Of a stretch of 64,000 bases of DNA, positions 11,100 to 23,971 are shown piece by piece. Both the position numbers and the translations under genes were made by a program. Under the pieces are notes generated by a model that saw only the letters and a program-made list of their open reading frames with translations, did not search any database and was not told the DNA's origin. The DNA comes from Mytilus californianus (Eukaryota; Mollusca; Bivalvia; Mytilida; Mytilidae). Position 1 is the first letter of the stretch; every line of letters starts with the position of its first letter. The stretch spans positions 65,938,100 through 66,002,099 of the forward strand of contig NW_026262712.1 in the NCBI RefSeq assembly GCF_021869535.1, written 5' to 3'.

Positions 11100-14000
11100 A
11101 AAATTCGTAAGGGGTTCTGGGGAACACTGTGTCTCGCCCACAATTACTGCTGTCAGTGTAAAAGTGTAATGATAGCTTAAAAAGTGGGTCCATTTATCAG
11201 TAAAATACAGAATTTTTTAAAAATTCAAGCTTTTTTCTTTAGATGCTATTTCTTGGTTTTGAAGATAAGCTTCTGTCCAAGTTTCATTACAATCCATGAA
11301 GGTTTACAAAATTTAATCCAAGACTGTCTGTAAATGTTAACTGTAAAAAAGTCCATCTATCAGAAAAATACTGAAAATGAAAATATATATATATATTTCC
11401 AAGTGTTTGCTTTAGACATTATCTCTTAATCATAAAAAAGCTTCTTCCAAAGTTTCATAAAATTCTATGAAGGTTTGACAATGGAATTGATGTGCAACAA
11501 ACTTTAACCCCAGACTGTATCTACTTGTGAACTATAAAAAAAAACTTAAGTCCATTTATCGGTAAAATACGGAAACAATGAGATAAATATTTTTCAAAAT
11601 TTACTCTGGATACAGTATTTTGGTCATTAACAAGCTTCTGTCCAAATTTCATAAAATTCCATGAAGGTTTGACAAAGTTATTGATGACTGAAACACTTTA
11701 ACCACAGACTGAATCTACTTGTGACCTGTAAAAAAATACTTAGTCCATTTATCAGACGTAAAATACGGAAAAGATAAGATAAATATTTTCAAAATTTACT
11801 ATGGATACAGTATTGTGGTCATTAACAAGCTTCTGTCCAAATTTCATAAAAATCCATGAAGGTTTGACAAAGTTATTGATGACTGAAAAACTTTAACCAA
11901 AGACTGATTCTACTTGTGAACTGTAAAAAAAATTAAGTCCATTTATCAGTAAAATATGGAACTAGAGGCTCTCAAGAGCCTGTGTCGCTCAACTGATTCT
12001 ACTTTGGTTTTGGAAATCATGTAAAAATATATTAAAATCATTACAGATACCCTACTAATGATTGAGGCCAAATTTGGTTTAATATTGGCCCCCGTAATTT
12101 AATCAAAAGCAGAAGACTTTTGTAAAGTTTACAGAAATTACCAATAAATTCATTGAAATTTTAGAAAATGACTTTATCAGGACAATAACTCCAACAAGAT
12201 GTCAATTGACAATTTTGCTCATGTTGACTTATGTGTAGATCTTCTTTCCATGATATTTTTGCAGTTTACAGTATATCTCAATCTATAAAGATACATGTAT
12301 TAAGGTCTTCAACAGCACCTCATAAGGAACATTTATGTTTCATTCCATTCAGTGCTCCTCTAGAAGAATCATCTGTATGTATTTCCCATAGGGTCTTATG
12401 TTAAACTCAGTCCCCCTGCTGGCGGCCATCTTGGATGATGGTTCGGCTACAAAGTAACAACACTTGGTCAGCACCTCATTAGGAACATTCATGCCATGTT
12501 TGGTTTCATTCTATTCAGTGGTTCTCTAGAAGAAAACATTTGTATGTATTTCCCATAGGGTCCTATGTTAAACTTACTCCCCCTGCTGGCAGCCATCTTG
12601 GATGACAAATCAGCTACAAAGTAACAACACTTGGTCAGTACCTCAAAAGAAACATTCATACCATGTTTGGTTTCATTACATTCAATCGTTCTGCAAAAGA
12701 AGACTTTTGTATGTATTTCACATAGGGTCCTTTGTTAAATTAAGTTCTCCTCTGGCAGCCATCTTGGATGATTAATTGGCTACAAAGTAACAACACTTGG
12801 TCAGCACCTCATAAGAAACATTCATGCCATGTTTGGTTTCATTCCATTCAGCGGTTCTCTGAAAGAAGACATTTGTACGTATTGTCCATAGGGTCCTTTT
12901 TTAAAATAAGTTCCCCGCTGCAGCCATTTTGGATGATTGATTGGCTATAAAGTAACAACACTTGGCCAGTACCTCATTAGGAACATTCATGCCATGTTTG
13001 GTTTCGTTCTATTCAGTGGTTCTCTAAAAGAAAACATTTGTATGTATTTCCCATAGGGTCCTATATTAAACTAAGTCCCCGCTGGCGGCCATCTTGGATG
13101 ATTGATCGCCTACAAAGTTACAACACTTGGTCAGCACCTCATAAGGAACATTCATGTCATGTTTGGTTTCATTCCATTCAGTTGTTCTCTAAAAGAAGAC
13201 ATTTGAATGTATTTCCCTTAGGGTCCTATGTTAAACTATGTCCGCCTCAGGCGGCCATCTTGGAGGATAGATCGGCTTAAAAGTTACAACACTTGGTCAA
13301 CACCTCATAAGGAACATTCATGCCATGTTATGTTTCATTTCATTCAGTTGTTCTCTAAAAGAAGACATGTGTATGTATTGTCCCTAGGGTCTTATGTTAA
13401 ACGAAATCCCCGCTGGCGGCCATCTTGGATTATGGATCGGCTTCAAAGTAACAACATTTGGTCAGCACCTCATAAGGAACATTCATGCGATGTTTGGTTT
13501 GATGCCATTCAGTTGTTCTCTAAAAGAAGACATTTGTATGTACTGAACATAGGGTCCTATGTTCAACGAAGTACCCCCCGCTGGCGGCCATCTTGGAAGA
13601 TGGATCAGCTACAAAATAACAACACTTGGTCAGCTTCCCATCAGGAACATTCATACTATGTTTGGTTTCATTCCATTCGGTGGTTCTCTAAAAGAAGTTC
13701 AAAGTGTGAAAGTTAACGACGACGACGACGGACGACGGACGCTAAGTGAGCTAAAAATGAGATAAATATTTTCAAAATTAACTATGGATACAGTATTTTG
13801 GTCATTAACAAGCTAATGTCCAAATTTCATAAAATTCCATGAAGGTTTGACAAAGTTATTGATGACTGAAAAACTTTAACCATAGACTGAATCTAAATGT
13901 TAACTGTAATAAAAACTATGTCCATTTATCAGTAAAATACGGGAAAAATGAGATAAATATTTTCAAAATTTACTATGGATACAGTAAAATACTGAAAAAT

Positions 14001-14210
14001 GAAATTAGATATTTTCAAAATTTTGCTCTGTATACTGTATTTTGGTCATAAAAAAACTTCTGTTCAAATTTCATAAAATTCAATGTAGGTTTGATAAAAG
14101 TATTGATGTCTAAAAAAAAACTTTAACCACAGACTGAACCTAAATGTTGACGACGACGATGACGGAATCTAGGATCGCTATGTCTCGCTTTTCGCGAAAT
14201 AAATGTTGAA
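11100..14210 (+). mobile_element. Pearl-like element with ~200-bp core repeats, interrupted
   Basis: It begins near 'ggttctggggaacactgtgt' and consists of about six tandem copies of a ~200-bp unit. The unit carries 'gtccatttatcagtaaaata', 'gataaatattttcaaaattt', 'aagcttctgtccaaatttca', 'ccatgaaggtttgacaaagt' and 'ctttaaccacagactgaatc'. It finishes with a (GAC)n microsatellite at about 14149-14163 and 'gctatgtctcgcttttcgcg'. Tandem cores followed by a GAC microsatellite match the bivalve pearl-type non-autonomous elements. The array is split by a second element at 11961-13752 and resumes mid-unit at 13753. A single degraded unit of the same family lies at 34345-34590. Confidence 0.7.
11961..13752 (+). 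mobile_element. Nested pearl-like element with ~165-bp core repeats
   Basis: It starts 'actagaggctctcaagagcc', where AGGCTCT/AGAGCCT forms a 7-bp hairpin next to CTAG. It then carries eight copies of a ~165-bp unit ('caacacttggtcagcacctc', 'ttcatgccatgtttggtttc', 'ctggcggccatcttggatga') and closes with (GAC)n-rich 'cgacgacgacggacgacgga' and 'cgctaagtgagct'. The host repeat breaks after 'aaaatatgga' and resumes with 'aaaaatgagataaa', so the insertion limits are clear. A reverse-oriented relative sits at 55251-56180 with the same hairpin-CTAG end. Open frames of up to 162 codons run through the units only because 165 is divisible by three. Confidence 0.75.
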
Positions 14211-14375
14211 GGCTCAACAAAAATGGTATTTTATGCAGTCAACTGTTATTTGTATAAGATTGTCTTTCATATCCGAAGAGTTAAGTCTGGTATCTCAATC
14301 TTCCCAGGTAAATTTCTTAATAAAAGAATAACTTATAATTATAGATATAATTTCTTCCTATGGTTTTTATTTTTA

Positions 14376-15036
14376 GTAATAGTTACCTTGACCTTGGGCC
14401 TGTTAACCCAAAAAACCAAGGATTCTTCCCATTTCCCTATATCTTCCATCTTTTTTAAGTTTCATTCCAATCAAGCAAAGGTAACTCAAGTTACCATCCT
14501 GAAATCATTTTTTCTCAAAATTTTCTATTATTGAATTTTAGCAAAAACAGTGCCCTTTGGCCTATTGATCCCATAACTAATAAGCTTTTTCCCAATCTTG
14601 ATAAGTTTCTTTACAATCATTCAAGGGAAACTCAAGATATCTGTTACCATCTTGAAGCCATTTAAAAAAAATCTATTTTCAATAACAGTGACCTTAATCT
14701 TTGATATATTAACCCCACAATAAATAGTTTTTTTCCCTTTATATCTCCCATCTGTATACTTATGTTCATTCAAATCATGCAAAGGTTACCACCTGGAAAC
14801 ATTTTTTCCAATTTTTTTTTTTTTTTTTTTTGTAACAGTGATCTTGACTTTGGTCTATTGACTCCAAAATCAATAAGCATTTCCCATTCCTTATATCTTC
14901 CATCTGAATAGGTTTCATTCTAATCAAGCAAGGGATCCTCAAGTTATAAAGAATAAGAGTAAGACAGATAGACAAAGTAATTACTACATGCACATGTATA
15001 TGCTCCCGAATTTTTTTATTGGGATCATTATAAAGG
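14376..15036 (+). mobile_element. Pearl-like element with ~160-bp core repeats
   Basis: About four diverged units each carry 'agtgaccttgacctttgg'-like, 'cccatttccctatatcttcc'-like and 'tttcattccaatcaagcaaa'-like blocks (about 14380, 14550, 14685 and 14840). They are followed by 'agacagatagacaaagtaat' and an end piece 'gctcccgaattttttt'. The architecture matches the other pearl-like elements but the units are decayed. Confidence 0.6.
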
Positions 15037-15150
15037 GAATGAGATTTTCAGTTTACTTGAAGCACAGAGGACACAACAAACTAACATAACATTATGCCAG
15101 TTTAATTTTGCTTAATCAGCTTGAAGTCTACATAATCCACACCCTAGTTT

Positions 15151-15325
15151 AGATCACCCCCAGTTTTTGGTGGGGTTCGTGTTGCTTAGTCTTCAGTTTT
15201 CTATGTTGTGTCATCTGTACTATAATTTTTCTGTTTGTCTTTTTATTTTTTGCCATGGCGTTGTCAGTTTGTTTTCGATCTGTGAGTTTGACTGTCCCTC
15301 TGGTATCTTTCGTCCCTCTTTTAGA
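15151..15325 (+). repeat. Dispersed repeat family A, copy 2
   Basis: A near-identical copy of 2236-2422, from 'gatcacccccagtttttggt' to 'tctttcgtccctctttt'. Flanks differ from copy 1, so the shared part marks the element body. Confidence 0.75.
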
Positions 15326-15329
15326 CTTG

Positions 15330-16520
15330 CATATGCTCTCTGAATTACATATAATTCTGAACCACTATACTCTTACAAATAGTATGAACAAATCCAACAA
15401 CAAAATCTTCAATATTAAGCAATTTTAAAGTTACTTTTGACCTAGCTTCAAGTATAAACTTTATATTCGTCAAATATTCTTTAACTGCTTTATATACCAA
15501 TTTTATAAACACTAATATACACATGCGTAGTAACACCAAAATTTAGAATATGCATGTTTTATCTAAACATGCATACTTTTTATATCTCTTTTAAAACATT
15601 TATTATGTAACCAATGATAAAAATGCATAAACTTGGATGATGATTTTACCATTCCATCTCCATTTAATTTTTACCATGTAGTTCCACTGGTTTTTTTTTT
15701 CATTTGAATATTCAGATCTTTCACCTGTCAATTAAATTACCATTTCATATTCAATTTGGAATTGTTTAGATATACCATCATTTCCTTCTAACTCTAAATT
15801 AAATGTGAATTCTAACTCAAATCTGGGATGAGGATAACAATGTAATATTTCCAAGCTAGAACTTTTACTCAAATTTTGACTAGAGCTCGAAATGTACCTA
15901 GAAGTGTAACTCCAAATACTAGCTCAAATACAAAGTTTACTTCAAACTTTAACTCAAACTTTAGCTCAACTTGAACTCAACTCTTCAATAGATTGTAAGC
16001 CACTTTCCTTAATCAGAGAAGACAAATAATGTATAATTCAAGAGGAGACAATTGTAAGATATAACAAATCATTCATTTTTTTAAAAGATTTTGAAAAAAT
16101 TACAAAATTATTAAGACCTTACTGAAACACCAATTGATTTTTCAAAATATACAAAAGAAATTTATTTACCTGAACTCATACAGAGTTAATCCAACAATTG
16201 AAATTTTCTGTTCCTATTTTGAATTATTCTTTTCTCGATGTTGATAATTTTCACAAAATTAAAAGCATTTCTCCAAAAATAAGACAGTGTTGAATTATAA
16301 ACAATAATGAACTTACACTTGATGGCTCCTAATGGAGTGTACATATCTTAGTTGGTACAATATGCTCATGTGCAGTGACATCTCAGATCTCAGATTTTGA
16401 TGAACATGCTTTTTTCCATTAGTTAAACAATTTAGAGGGAAAACTATCATAATTGGTCAACATCTTATTAAGTTTTATCATGAATATTAGTGATTTATTG
16501 TAAAAACAAGCATTCTGTGA
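15330..16520. other. Gene-less stretch
   Basis: It contains an imperfect run of 'aactc(a/t)aa' phrases at about 15780-15990 (actcaaatttt, agctcaaatac, aactcaaactt). No coding exon was recognised. Confidence 0.4.
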
Positions 16521-16538
16521 GTATTGCCTGGCAATACA

Positions 16539-17033
16539 TAGTCCCCTACTATAACTTGTCATGGTGTAAACTATATAACAAATATGAAGTCAATATCTTC
16601 AAGCATGACGGTAAAAAATGTAGAAAATTGATTATTTGAGTGAATTTTTTAAGTCCAAGGACCATATCTTTGCACAAAATCATCAGACCGGAACAAAATG
16701 CGAATTTGATCTGTAACTTGTCATGATAAAACTATATACCAATTATCAAATCAATATCTTCAAGCATTACGAAAAAAAGTGAGGAAAACTGATTATTTGA
16801 GTGAATTTTCTAAGTTCAAGGACCATAACTCTGCACAAAATCGTCAGACCAAAACAAAATTCGAACTTGATCTGTAACTTGTCATGATTAAACAATACAC
16901 CAAATTTCAAATCAATAACTTCAAGCACGAAGAAAAAAAGTGTGGAAAACTGATTTGCCAGACTGCCGGACAGACAGACAGACAGACGGAGTGCAAACCT
17001 AAAGTCCCCCTCGACTTCGTCCGTAGGGGACTA
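16539..17033 (+). mobile_element. Pearl-like element with 11-bp inverted ends
   Basis: The left end TAGTCCCCTAC (16539-16549) is the exact reverse complement of the right end GTAGGGGACTA (17023-17033). Between them are three ~165-bp units ('taacttgtcatg', 'atcaatatcttcaagca', 'gattatttgagtgaattttt', 'ccaaggaccat'). These are followed by an (ACAG)n tract (about 16970-16986) and 'aaagtccccctcgacttcgt', whose AGTCCCC pairs with the right end to make a terminal hairpin. No transposase was found, so the element is non-autonomous. Confidence 0.75.
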
Positions 17034-17039
17034 ACAAGA

Positions 17040-18105
17040 TTCCACCTACAGGAATTAAATAAGAGAGCACATGTTGAAATATCTAAAGTACTTTACTAAT
17101 CATGAGGGAATTTTATGTCGAATCTATAAGAGGTAGCTCCTACTACACGTATCACAAAACTTAACATTATCAATGATACATGAAAATTAGGTCAAGGTCT
17201 GATGAACACTGCAAGATGGACATGTTCACCTTACAATCATACCATACACCAAGTACAGTGGACTGTATCTGAGAAACAGACATTACCACACAATGAATTG
17301 AGATCAAGGTCAGGGAAACCAGCCTGATGGACATGTTAACCTTCCCATGATTCTATTTACCAAATAAAGTTGTCCTATTACTCATAATGAGTGAGAAAAA
17401 TAATGTGATAAAAAAAAATATCAATATTTAAGCAGTGGCTAAACAATGAAAATGAGGGCAAGGACAACAGACAGAAAATTCCAAATATAAGAGCATATGT
17501 ATACAAAATGTGATCTACATGTAGGTCTTCTACCTTTTGAAATATATAGCTTTATACTAATAATTTACACAGTTGCCATCAATACCACATGATTACCATT
17601 CCTATGTCTAATATTCTGCAACATTAGCACAGGAGAGACAAAAGCTCAATCAAAGCACTGTAAGCGCTGTAGGCAGTTAACCAAAAACCAAGGCAAACGT
17701 AATTATGAAAACTGTGGCAATGTTGCTTCAATTTTCTTTTAAGATTTGAAAGAACAAACATTAAACATTCGTATATTGTACATTTATGTTCATTAAATGA
17801 ATTGATTATTAAGGCAAATTAATTAATATTTCATCAAGGTTTTCAAAAGCAACTCATATGTCAATGTAAATGACCCCCATCTTCACCCCCAAGTGCATGA
17901 TGTTACTCCATACCAAGTTTGGAATAAAATGACAGGTGATTATAAAACAGTTGGTCAAACATTCTCGGGCTTTACACTGCTTGAAAGATTTATATGTTTT
18001 CTTTAAAATGAGACATAAATGAAAATTATTATAGGCCCAGAAATAATTTAATAAACAATTAAGTAAATTCAATAATCTAGACTCATTTTTTGGATCAAAA
18101 ATTTT
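17040..18105. other. Gene-less stretch
   Basis: AT-rich sequence with no recognisable exon, RNA gene or repeat structure. Confidence 0.4.
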
Positions 18106-18110
18106 TTATA

Positions 18111-19885
18111 ATAAACAAGAAATAATTGTAACAGGATGCCGTTACGAAGTCTCCCAAACAAAGCCCCCATAATTCGTCATTCCCATGGTCTCCTGACATT
18201 GGGCAAAGTCCAGTTCATATTGGTTTGGTCTAGTAAAGTGATATGCATATGTGACACCAAGGAGATTGACCCTGTATGTCATTCAAATCTTTTTGAAATG
18301 ATGAACAGGAATAAATATGGTTTAGGTGTGGGTATCTCGACCGTTTACAAGTTCTCAAACAGGAGGGGGTGGGGTGACCCCAGGGACTCCCCCTATATTT
18401 CATTTGATTTGTTATATTGTCCAATACATGAATACATATGGTTTAGGGGTGGGGATCTCGACCATTTCCAAGTTCTCAAACAGGAGGGGGTGGGGTGACC
18501 CCAGGGACTCCCCCTATATTTCATTTGATTTGTTATATTGTCCCATACATGAATACATATGGTTTAGGGGTGTGGATCTCGACAATTTCCAAGTTCTCAA
18601 ACAGGAGGGGGTGGGGTGACCCCAGGGACTCCCCAAATATTTCATTTGATTTGTTATATTGTCCCATACATGAATATATATTGTTTAGGGGTGGGGATCT
18701 TGACTGTTTACAAGTTCTCAAACAAGAGGGGGTGGGGTGGTCCCATGGACTCCCCCTATATTTCATTTGATTTGTTTTATTGTCCCATACATGAATATAT
18801 ATGGTTTAGGGGTGGGGATCTCGACCATTTCCAAGTTCTAAAACAGGAGGGGGTGGGGTGACCCGAGGAACTCCCCATACATTTCATTTGATTTGTAATA
18901 TTGTCCCATACATGAATATATATGGTTTAGGGGTGGGGATCTTGACTGTTTACAAGTTCTCAAACAGGAGGGGCGGGGGTGTCCCTAGGGACTCCCCCTA
19001 TATTTCATTTGATTTGTTTTATTGTCCCATTCATGAATGTATATGGTTTAGGGGTGGGGATCTCAACCATTTCCAAGTTCTCAAACAGGAGGGGTTGGGG
19101 TGACCCCAGGGACTCCCCATATATTTCATTTGATTTGTTATATTGTCCCATACATGAATATATATGGTTTAGGGGTGGGGATCTCGACCGTTTACAAGTT
19201 CTCAAACAGGAGGGGGTGGGGTGACCCCAGGGACTCACTCTATATTTCATTTTTGATTTGTTTTATTGTCCCATACATGAATATATATGGTTTAGGGGTG
19301 GGGATCTTGACCATTTCCAAGTTCTCAAACAGGAGGGGGTGGTGTGACTCCAGGGACTCCCCCTATATTTCATTTGATTTGTTATATTGTCCCATACATG
19401 AATACATATGTCTTAGGGGTGGGGATCTCGACAATTTCCAAGTTCTCAAACAGGAGGGGGTGGGGTGACCCCATGGACTCCCCCTATATTTCATTTGATT
19501 TTTTTTATTGTCCCATACATGAATATATATGGTTTAGGGGTGGGGATCTTGACCATTTCCAAGTTCTCAAACAGGAGGGGGTGGGACGACACTGGGGACT
19601 CCCCCAAATTATTTTCATTTGATTTCTTAAATTGTCCCATTCAAGTATATATATTGTTTAGGGGTGGGGATCGCGACGGTTTACAAGATAAAAGTACATT
19701 TTCAAATTAAAGGGGGTTGGGATGACCCCCAGGGACTCACCCTATATTTTGGTTGATTTTTTGTATTGTCCTGTTCTCATTACTGAAGACTGCATGTGTC
19801 TATCACCTACTGTTTTCGAGAAATAGTCATTTGAAAATTTAAAAAAATAAAATCCCATAGGGTTCTATAGTAAACCCCTCCCTTC
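18111..19885 (+). mobile_element. Element with 12-copy array of a 121-bp unit, copy 1
   Basis: A ~190-bp leader ('aataaacaagaaataattgt' ... 'tcattcaaatctttttgaaa') precedes about twelve tandem units (18308-19760). Each unit has 'ggtttaggggtggggatctc', 'acaagttctcaaacaggagg', 'ggtgaccccagggactcccc' and 'tatttcatttgatttgtt'. The end reads 'gggttctatagtaaacccct'. The same leader, units and end occur at 41831-45580, so the two are copies of one mobile family. Because 121 is not a multiple of three, the many 80-120-codon frames shift by one base per unit and are not genes. Confidence 0.8.
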
Positions 19886-19889
19886 TTCA

Positions 19890-20785
19890 GGCCCCTCCAA
19901 ATACCCCTAAATAGACCCCAATGCACAAACAAAAGATAGATGGCTCCGCTAGACATGTTAGTCTAATATTTTATGAAACCCTAAGTAAATCTGACAAACG
20001 GTCAAAGTTGTCTTCTTAGACGGTTTGAGTGGATTCGGTCCGACTTGTCTCGGGGACGAGTTGTCCACATTACTTAAAACATCCCATCAACGTCGATTTC
20101 CACATCTGTTTTCATGACCTCGTTTCATTCATAAAATAACAACAACCTTATTTGGCAAGATAAGTTAGAAATTACCACCCACTTATATAACTTTATTTCC
20201 TCTATCATAGAGATTTGTTGTACATGAACAATATTCCTGCGCATTTTGCCATTTGGGAAAAATAAACGACTTGTAATTACAGATTTTCCGCGATGAAATA
20301 TTTCATACAATTGTTCTTTGACATCGTAGCCAAAAGCACAGGGGATAATAAACTACGTACGGATTTCTATTGAGCACTACTTCCTATGTGCAACTTCAAA
20401 AGTTTTGGGTAGTTCGACGATCATTTAAGGTTTTTCTGGTCATATTTTTGGTATTCCAGAAATAAAAGTATTAAAAAAATGTCCAATTAGTTATAAATAA
20501 CATAATAGCCAGCTAGATAATAACAATGGCACGTATTTCAGCATTTATTGGGTAGAACACAAATCTAGGGTGCTCGCATAAGGCAGCTTAACTGCCTAAA
20601 AACCCAGCTACATTTTTATGTGTCTGTCATAAGTTAAGAACCTCATCATTGGTTGCATTGTCTCATGTCACATTTTTATTCTTATTTATTGGATGGACAT
20701 CTGTCTAATGTTCAATACTGTATGTTGACCTGGACAGATCATAACAGGTCATACAACTAATTTATAAATGATTCATTATTGTCTA
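19890..20785. other. Gene-less stretch
   Basis: No coding exon was recognised. Around 20640-20700 there is a decayed segment with 'attgtctcatgtca' that resembles the shared repeat tail described in the findings. Confidence 0.35.
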
Positions 20786-20789
20786 CAGT

Positions 20790-21130
20790 AAAAATTAATT
20801 TGTGATACGAATGCCAATGAGACAGCTATCCACCGAAGTTCAAATGAAGAGGTATGTAAGCAGTTATAGACAACCGTACAGCCTCCAACAATGACAAAAA
20901 AACCCATACTGTATAGTCCGCTATAAAAGGCCCTGACATGAAAAATATGAAACAATTCAATTGAGAAAACTAACAGCCTAAATCATAACAAAACAATTTA
21001 CAAAAAACAAATACGACAGACATGAACCAACAACAATTGAACTACAAGCTCCTGACTTGGGACAGACACATAAAGAATGTGGTGGGGTTAGTTTTCCTTT
21101 ATTAACAGAAAAATTGAGTCCTATAAGGTA
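20790..21130 (-). repeat. Dispersed repeat, reverse orientation
   Basis: The left edge 'acgaatgccaatgagacagc' is the reverse complement of the tail 'gctgtctcattggcattcgt' shared by several repeats here. The body includes 'caactacaagctcctgacttggga'-like text, which also appears in reverse in the repeat following the reverse-transcriptase remnant (near 54690). Confidence 0.5.
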
Positions 21131-23971
21131 TAGTAAAAACAATAACCACACATGAGTAGCGCAAGGATGGCTGAAATAGCCCTAGAAATTGGACTGTTTA
21201 AAAAAATAAAGTATCAATAGATGATGGACATTTTTAATCCTTTATAACAAATATATCAAATCCCATGAACAATAATAATCATTACATATCAATGATAGAA
21301 TCAGAAGATCCTTCATTCAACAGGCTTATACAGCTCATTTAATTTGATATGATATAGCACTATGAAATAAAAATAATTTCACACTTATTTTTTGCACCTC
21401 AGTACATGTGCAAAATATATGCAGGTCCTTCAACCTAATAATAAAAATGTAACATTTCCTTACACTTGTATTGAAAGAGAAAATGAGAAGATAGGGGAGG
21501 ATTACCAATGAGACAAGCTATCAATGAACTAAAATATGACAGAGATCTCCCTAAAAGTCTTAACTTCATTTCTTAAAACTCTATGACCTTATTGACTTAT
21601 AAAATATGATGTTGATGTTTATAAATTGCATCAGATATTAAACTTTAAGAGATCATTGTATAACTATAAATATGTATTAGGAATTGATACTAACTTTTAC
21701 AGTTGATTAATACTGTCATGAGTGTTGAATAAAAAGCAAAATTGATGTCTAAACATATGTGTCTTCAAAGGAAGAAATGTGTTGCCAAATAATATGAATC
21801 TATGTTTTGGTATGGGAAAGATGCAAAATATTTCTGATCAAAAATAAAAACAGCAGGTGCATTACTTCATGTCCCGAAGAAAAATTACTGCAATCTGTAA
21901 AAATCTTAGTTTTAATCAAGGTCAAACATACTACAGAAAACTTAAAATAAATCAACAAAACAAATCATTCAGTGTGCTTTAGGAATTTCTCTGATAGCTG
22001 CATAAAAAATGTTAGAAAAAAAGTTACAGAGGGTTGAAAAGGACTGCTTGATGTGCAAACAACTATTGCCATAATAATATCTAGACATGGATTGGAACTC
22101 CTCACACTTCACAAACTACTTGCATTTATGCATAACAATTACATCCTTACACATTACAAGCTTTTTCATTTTGAACTTAAAATAAAATACTCCAAGTTCT
22201 TGTTAAATTCCTGCTAATTAGAATCTACACACATAAGCTACATTTACCAACTGGCATATATAAACATGATAAATAAATAAACAAAAAATATCCACTTCAA
22301 TCACATACTTAACAAACAAGATATCCCACAAAAATATACAATTGTAATTACATTTGTTATTGCATAATTTCAAGAAACATGTGAAAATACATAAATTGGT
22401 TTTATTACTCTCCTGAATAGTAATTATTTATTTTCAAACCTGAAGAATACAGTTTGAATACATTTACATGTAAATACAGGCAATGGCAAATAAGAATTCT
22501 TGGGATTTCTATTTAATGATAAAAAAGTGGACTTCTGATTTTCTATTTAGGTGATAACATTTGTCTCTGCTGCAGAATGCATCTTATAACCATAAAAGGT
22601 TCCACTGACTCAAGACTACTGCAGCTCAAGAGATACCAGTAGCGAAAGAGAGAAAAGGGTTGATATGTTTTATAACAAACTCCATCTCCAAATTGTTGTT
22701 AAATAAATGCTAACATAAAATATACCCAGACATCTGAGCTAGAAAAACATTATTTGAGTGAGAAGAAGAATATTAACTTTACATGGCTTTAAAAAAGCTT
22801 AGAAATTGCTTTGAAAAAAAAGTGTGCTGTCTGTGTGCTTTATAATGATGATGAAACCTATATGTATGAAAGAAAAGAAAGCAACAAAGAAATTAAGACT
22901 TCATAATCAAAAGCTGATATTCACAACCTTTGATTTCCAGGCCTTCCGGTCAGAAACATTTGGAGTATGATTATCGTACTCAGAATTCAACCAATCAAAT
23001 ACTGGATTTGGTGTTTAGAGCACAAATTTGTAGTTAGATCACTGAGTAAAGAGTATGACCGTAGGCCCAGGTTTTATTTATAATCACATAGTCACTGAAA
23101 ATTGAAAAAAAAATTTATCTCCGAATTCAATTTGCATTTAGTTAATTGCTGATTCAATTAATTTTATAGGTGTGATGTATAACATCCTCTAATCAAAGAA
23201 ACAGATTAAGTGTTGCTGTGGCCTGTTATCTTTTCCACATATACAGAGAGTTCTTTTACACGGAATAGAATCAACGAATGACAACACAAAGGCTTCATTT
23301 TCTGCTTCTATTCAGAATTTCAAAATCACATACTGATATTAAAGTAATTAAAACAAGAAGATAAAATTATTGCTTTCAATCAAATACTTGGATTTTTCAT
23401 GATAAATATTCTACTTGCACCCTGCTTGAAAAGTCAGACCACCATTAGATCACGCTTGTACATTTTGTAGATCATGCAACACAATAATTCCGTGAGACCT
23501 ATTCCAATACCTGTCACAGTGAATTTTTTCAAAATTGAAGAATTTAAATTTTCTAGGCTTATGAAGGACATCTGTCTGTCAGTCAAAACCCGTAAAATGC
23601 TTGTTGGACCAGCAATGATTTTTTTTTTAAATTTGACTAATTAAATTTTGGTAATTTTTAGTGACTTTAATACTGATTGCTAAGTTAAATATGTCTGCAG
23701 CAATAAGTGATAATTGTCCACTGGACAGAAAGGTTATTAAACAATCCAGCACCTTTGAGAACTTTGAATTTCTCAATAAAATACTATCCCACAGAAGAAA
23801 TAATTTCTTGTCAACACAGTTACTCAACGCAGGCACTTGAAAGATCCAAACTTTTATCTGGTTGCCTTTCTGGGCTGATATCATGTTTCTAGATATTGTA
23901 TCACTTGTCTCTATAGTTAGCTGCCATTGGAAGATTACCAACAAAAACATGGTCACCATGGAAACACTCAA
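21131..23971. other. Gene-less stretch downstream of the KIAA2013 homolog
   Basis: It follows the stop codon of the minus-strand gene and may hold its 3' untranslated region. Several TTTATT hexamers (AATAAA on the minus strand) occur, but none can be chosen as the real polyadenylation signal. A fragment 'accaatgagacaagctatca' at about 21505 is a reverse copy of the shared repeat tail. Confidence 0.4.

Noticed and set aside
12768..13765. Frames of up to 162 codons rich in TWSAPHKEHSCHVWFHSI
   Set aside because: Generated by the ~165-bp core repeat of the nested pearl-like element, whose length is divisible by three.
18136..19710. A series of overlapping 80-120-codon frames on both strands
   Set aside because: All fall in the 121-bp tandem array. 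The frame shifts by one base each unit, and the predicted proteins are permutations of one repeat.
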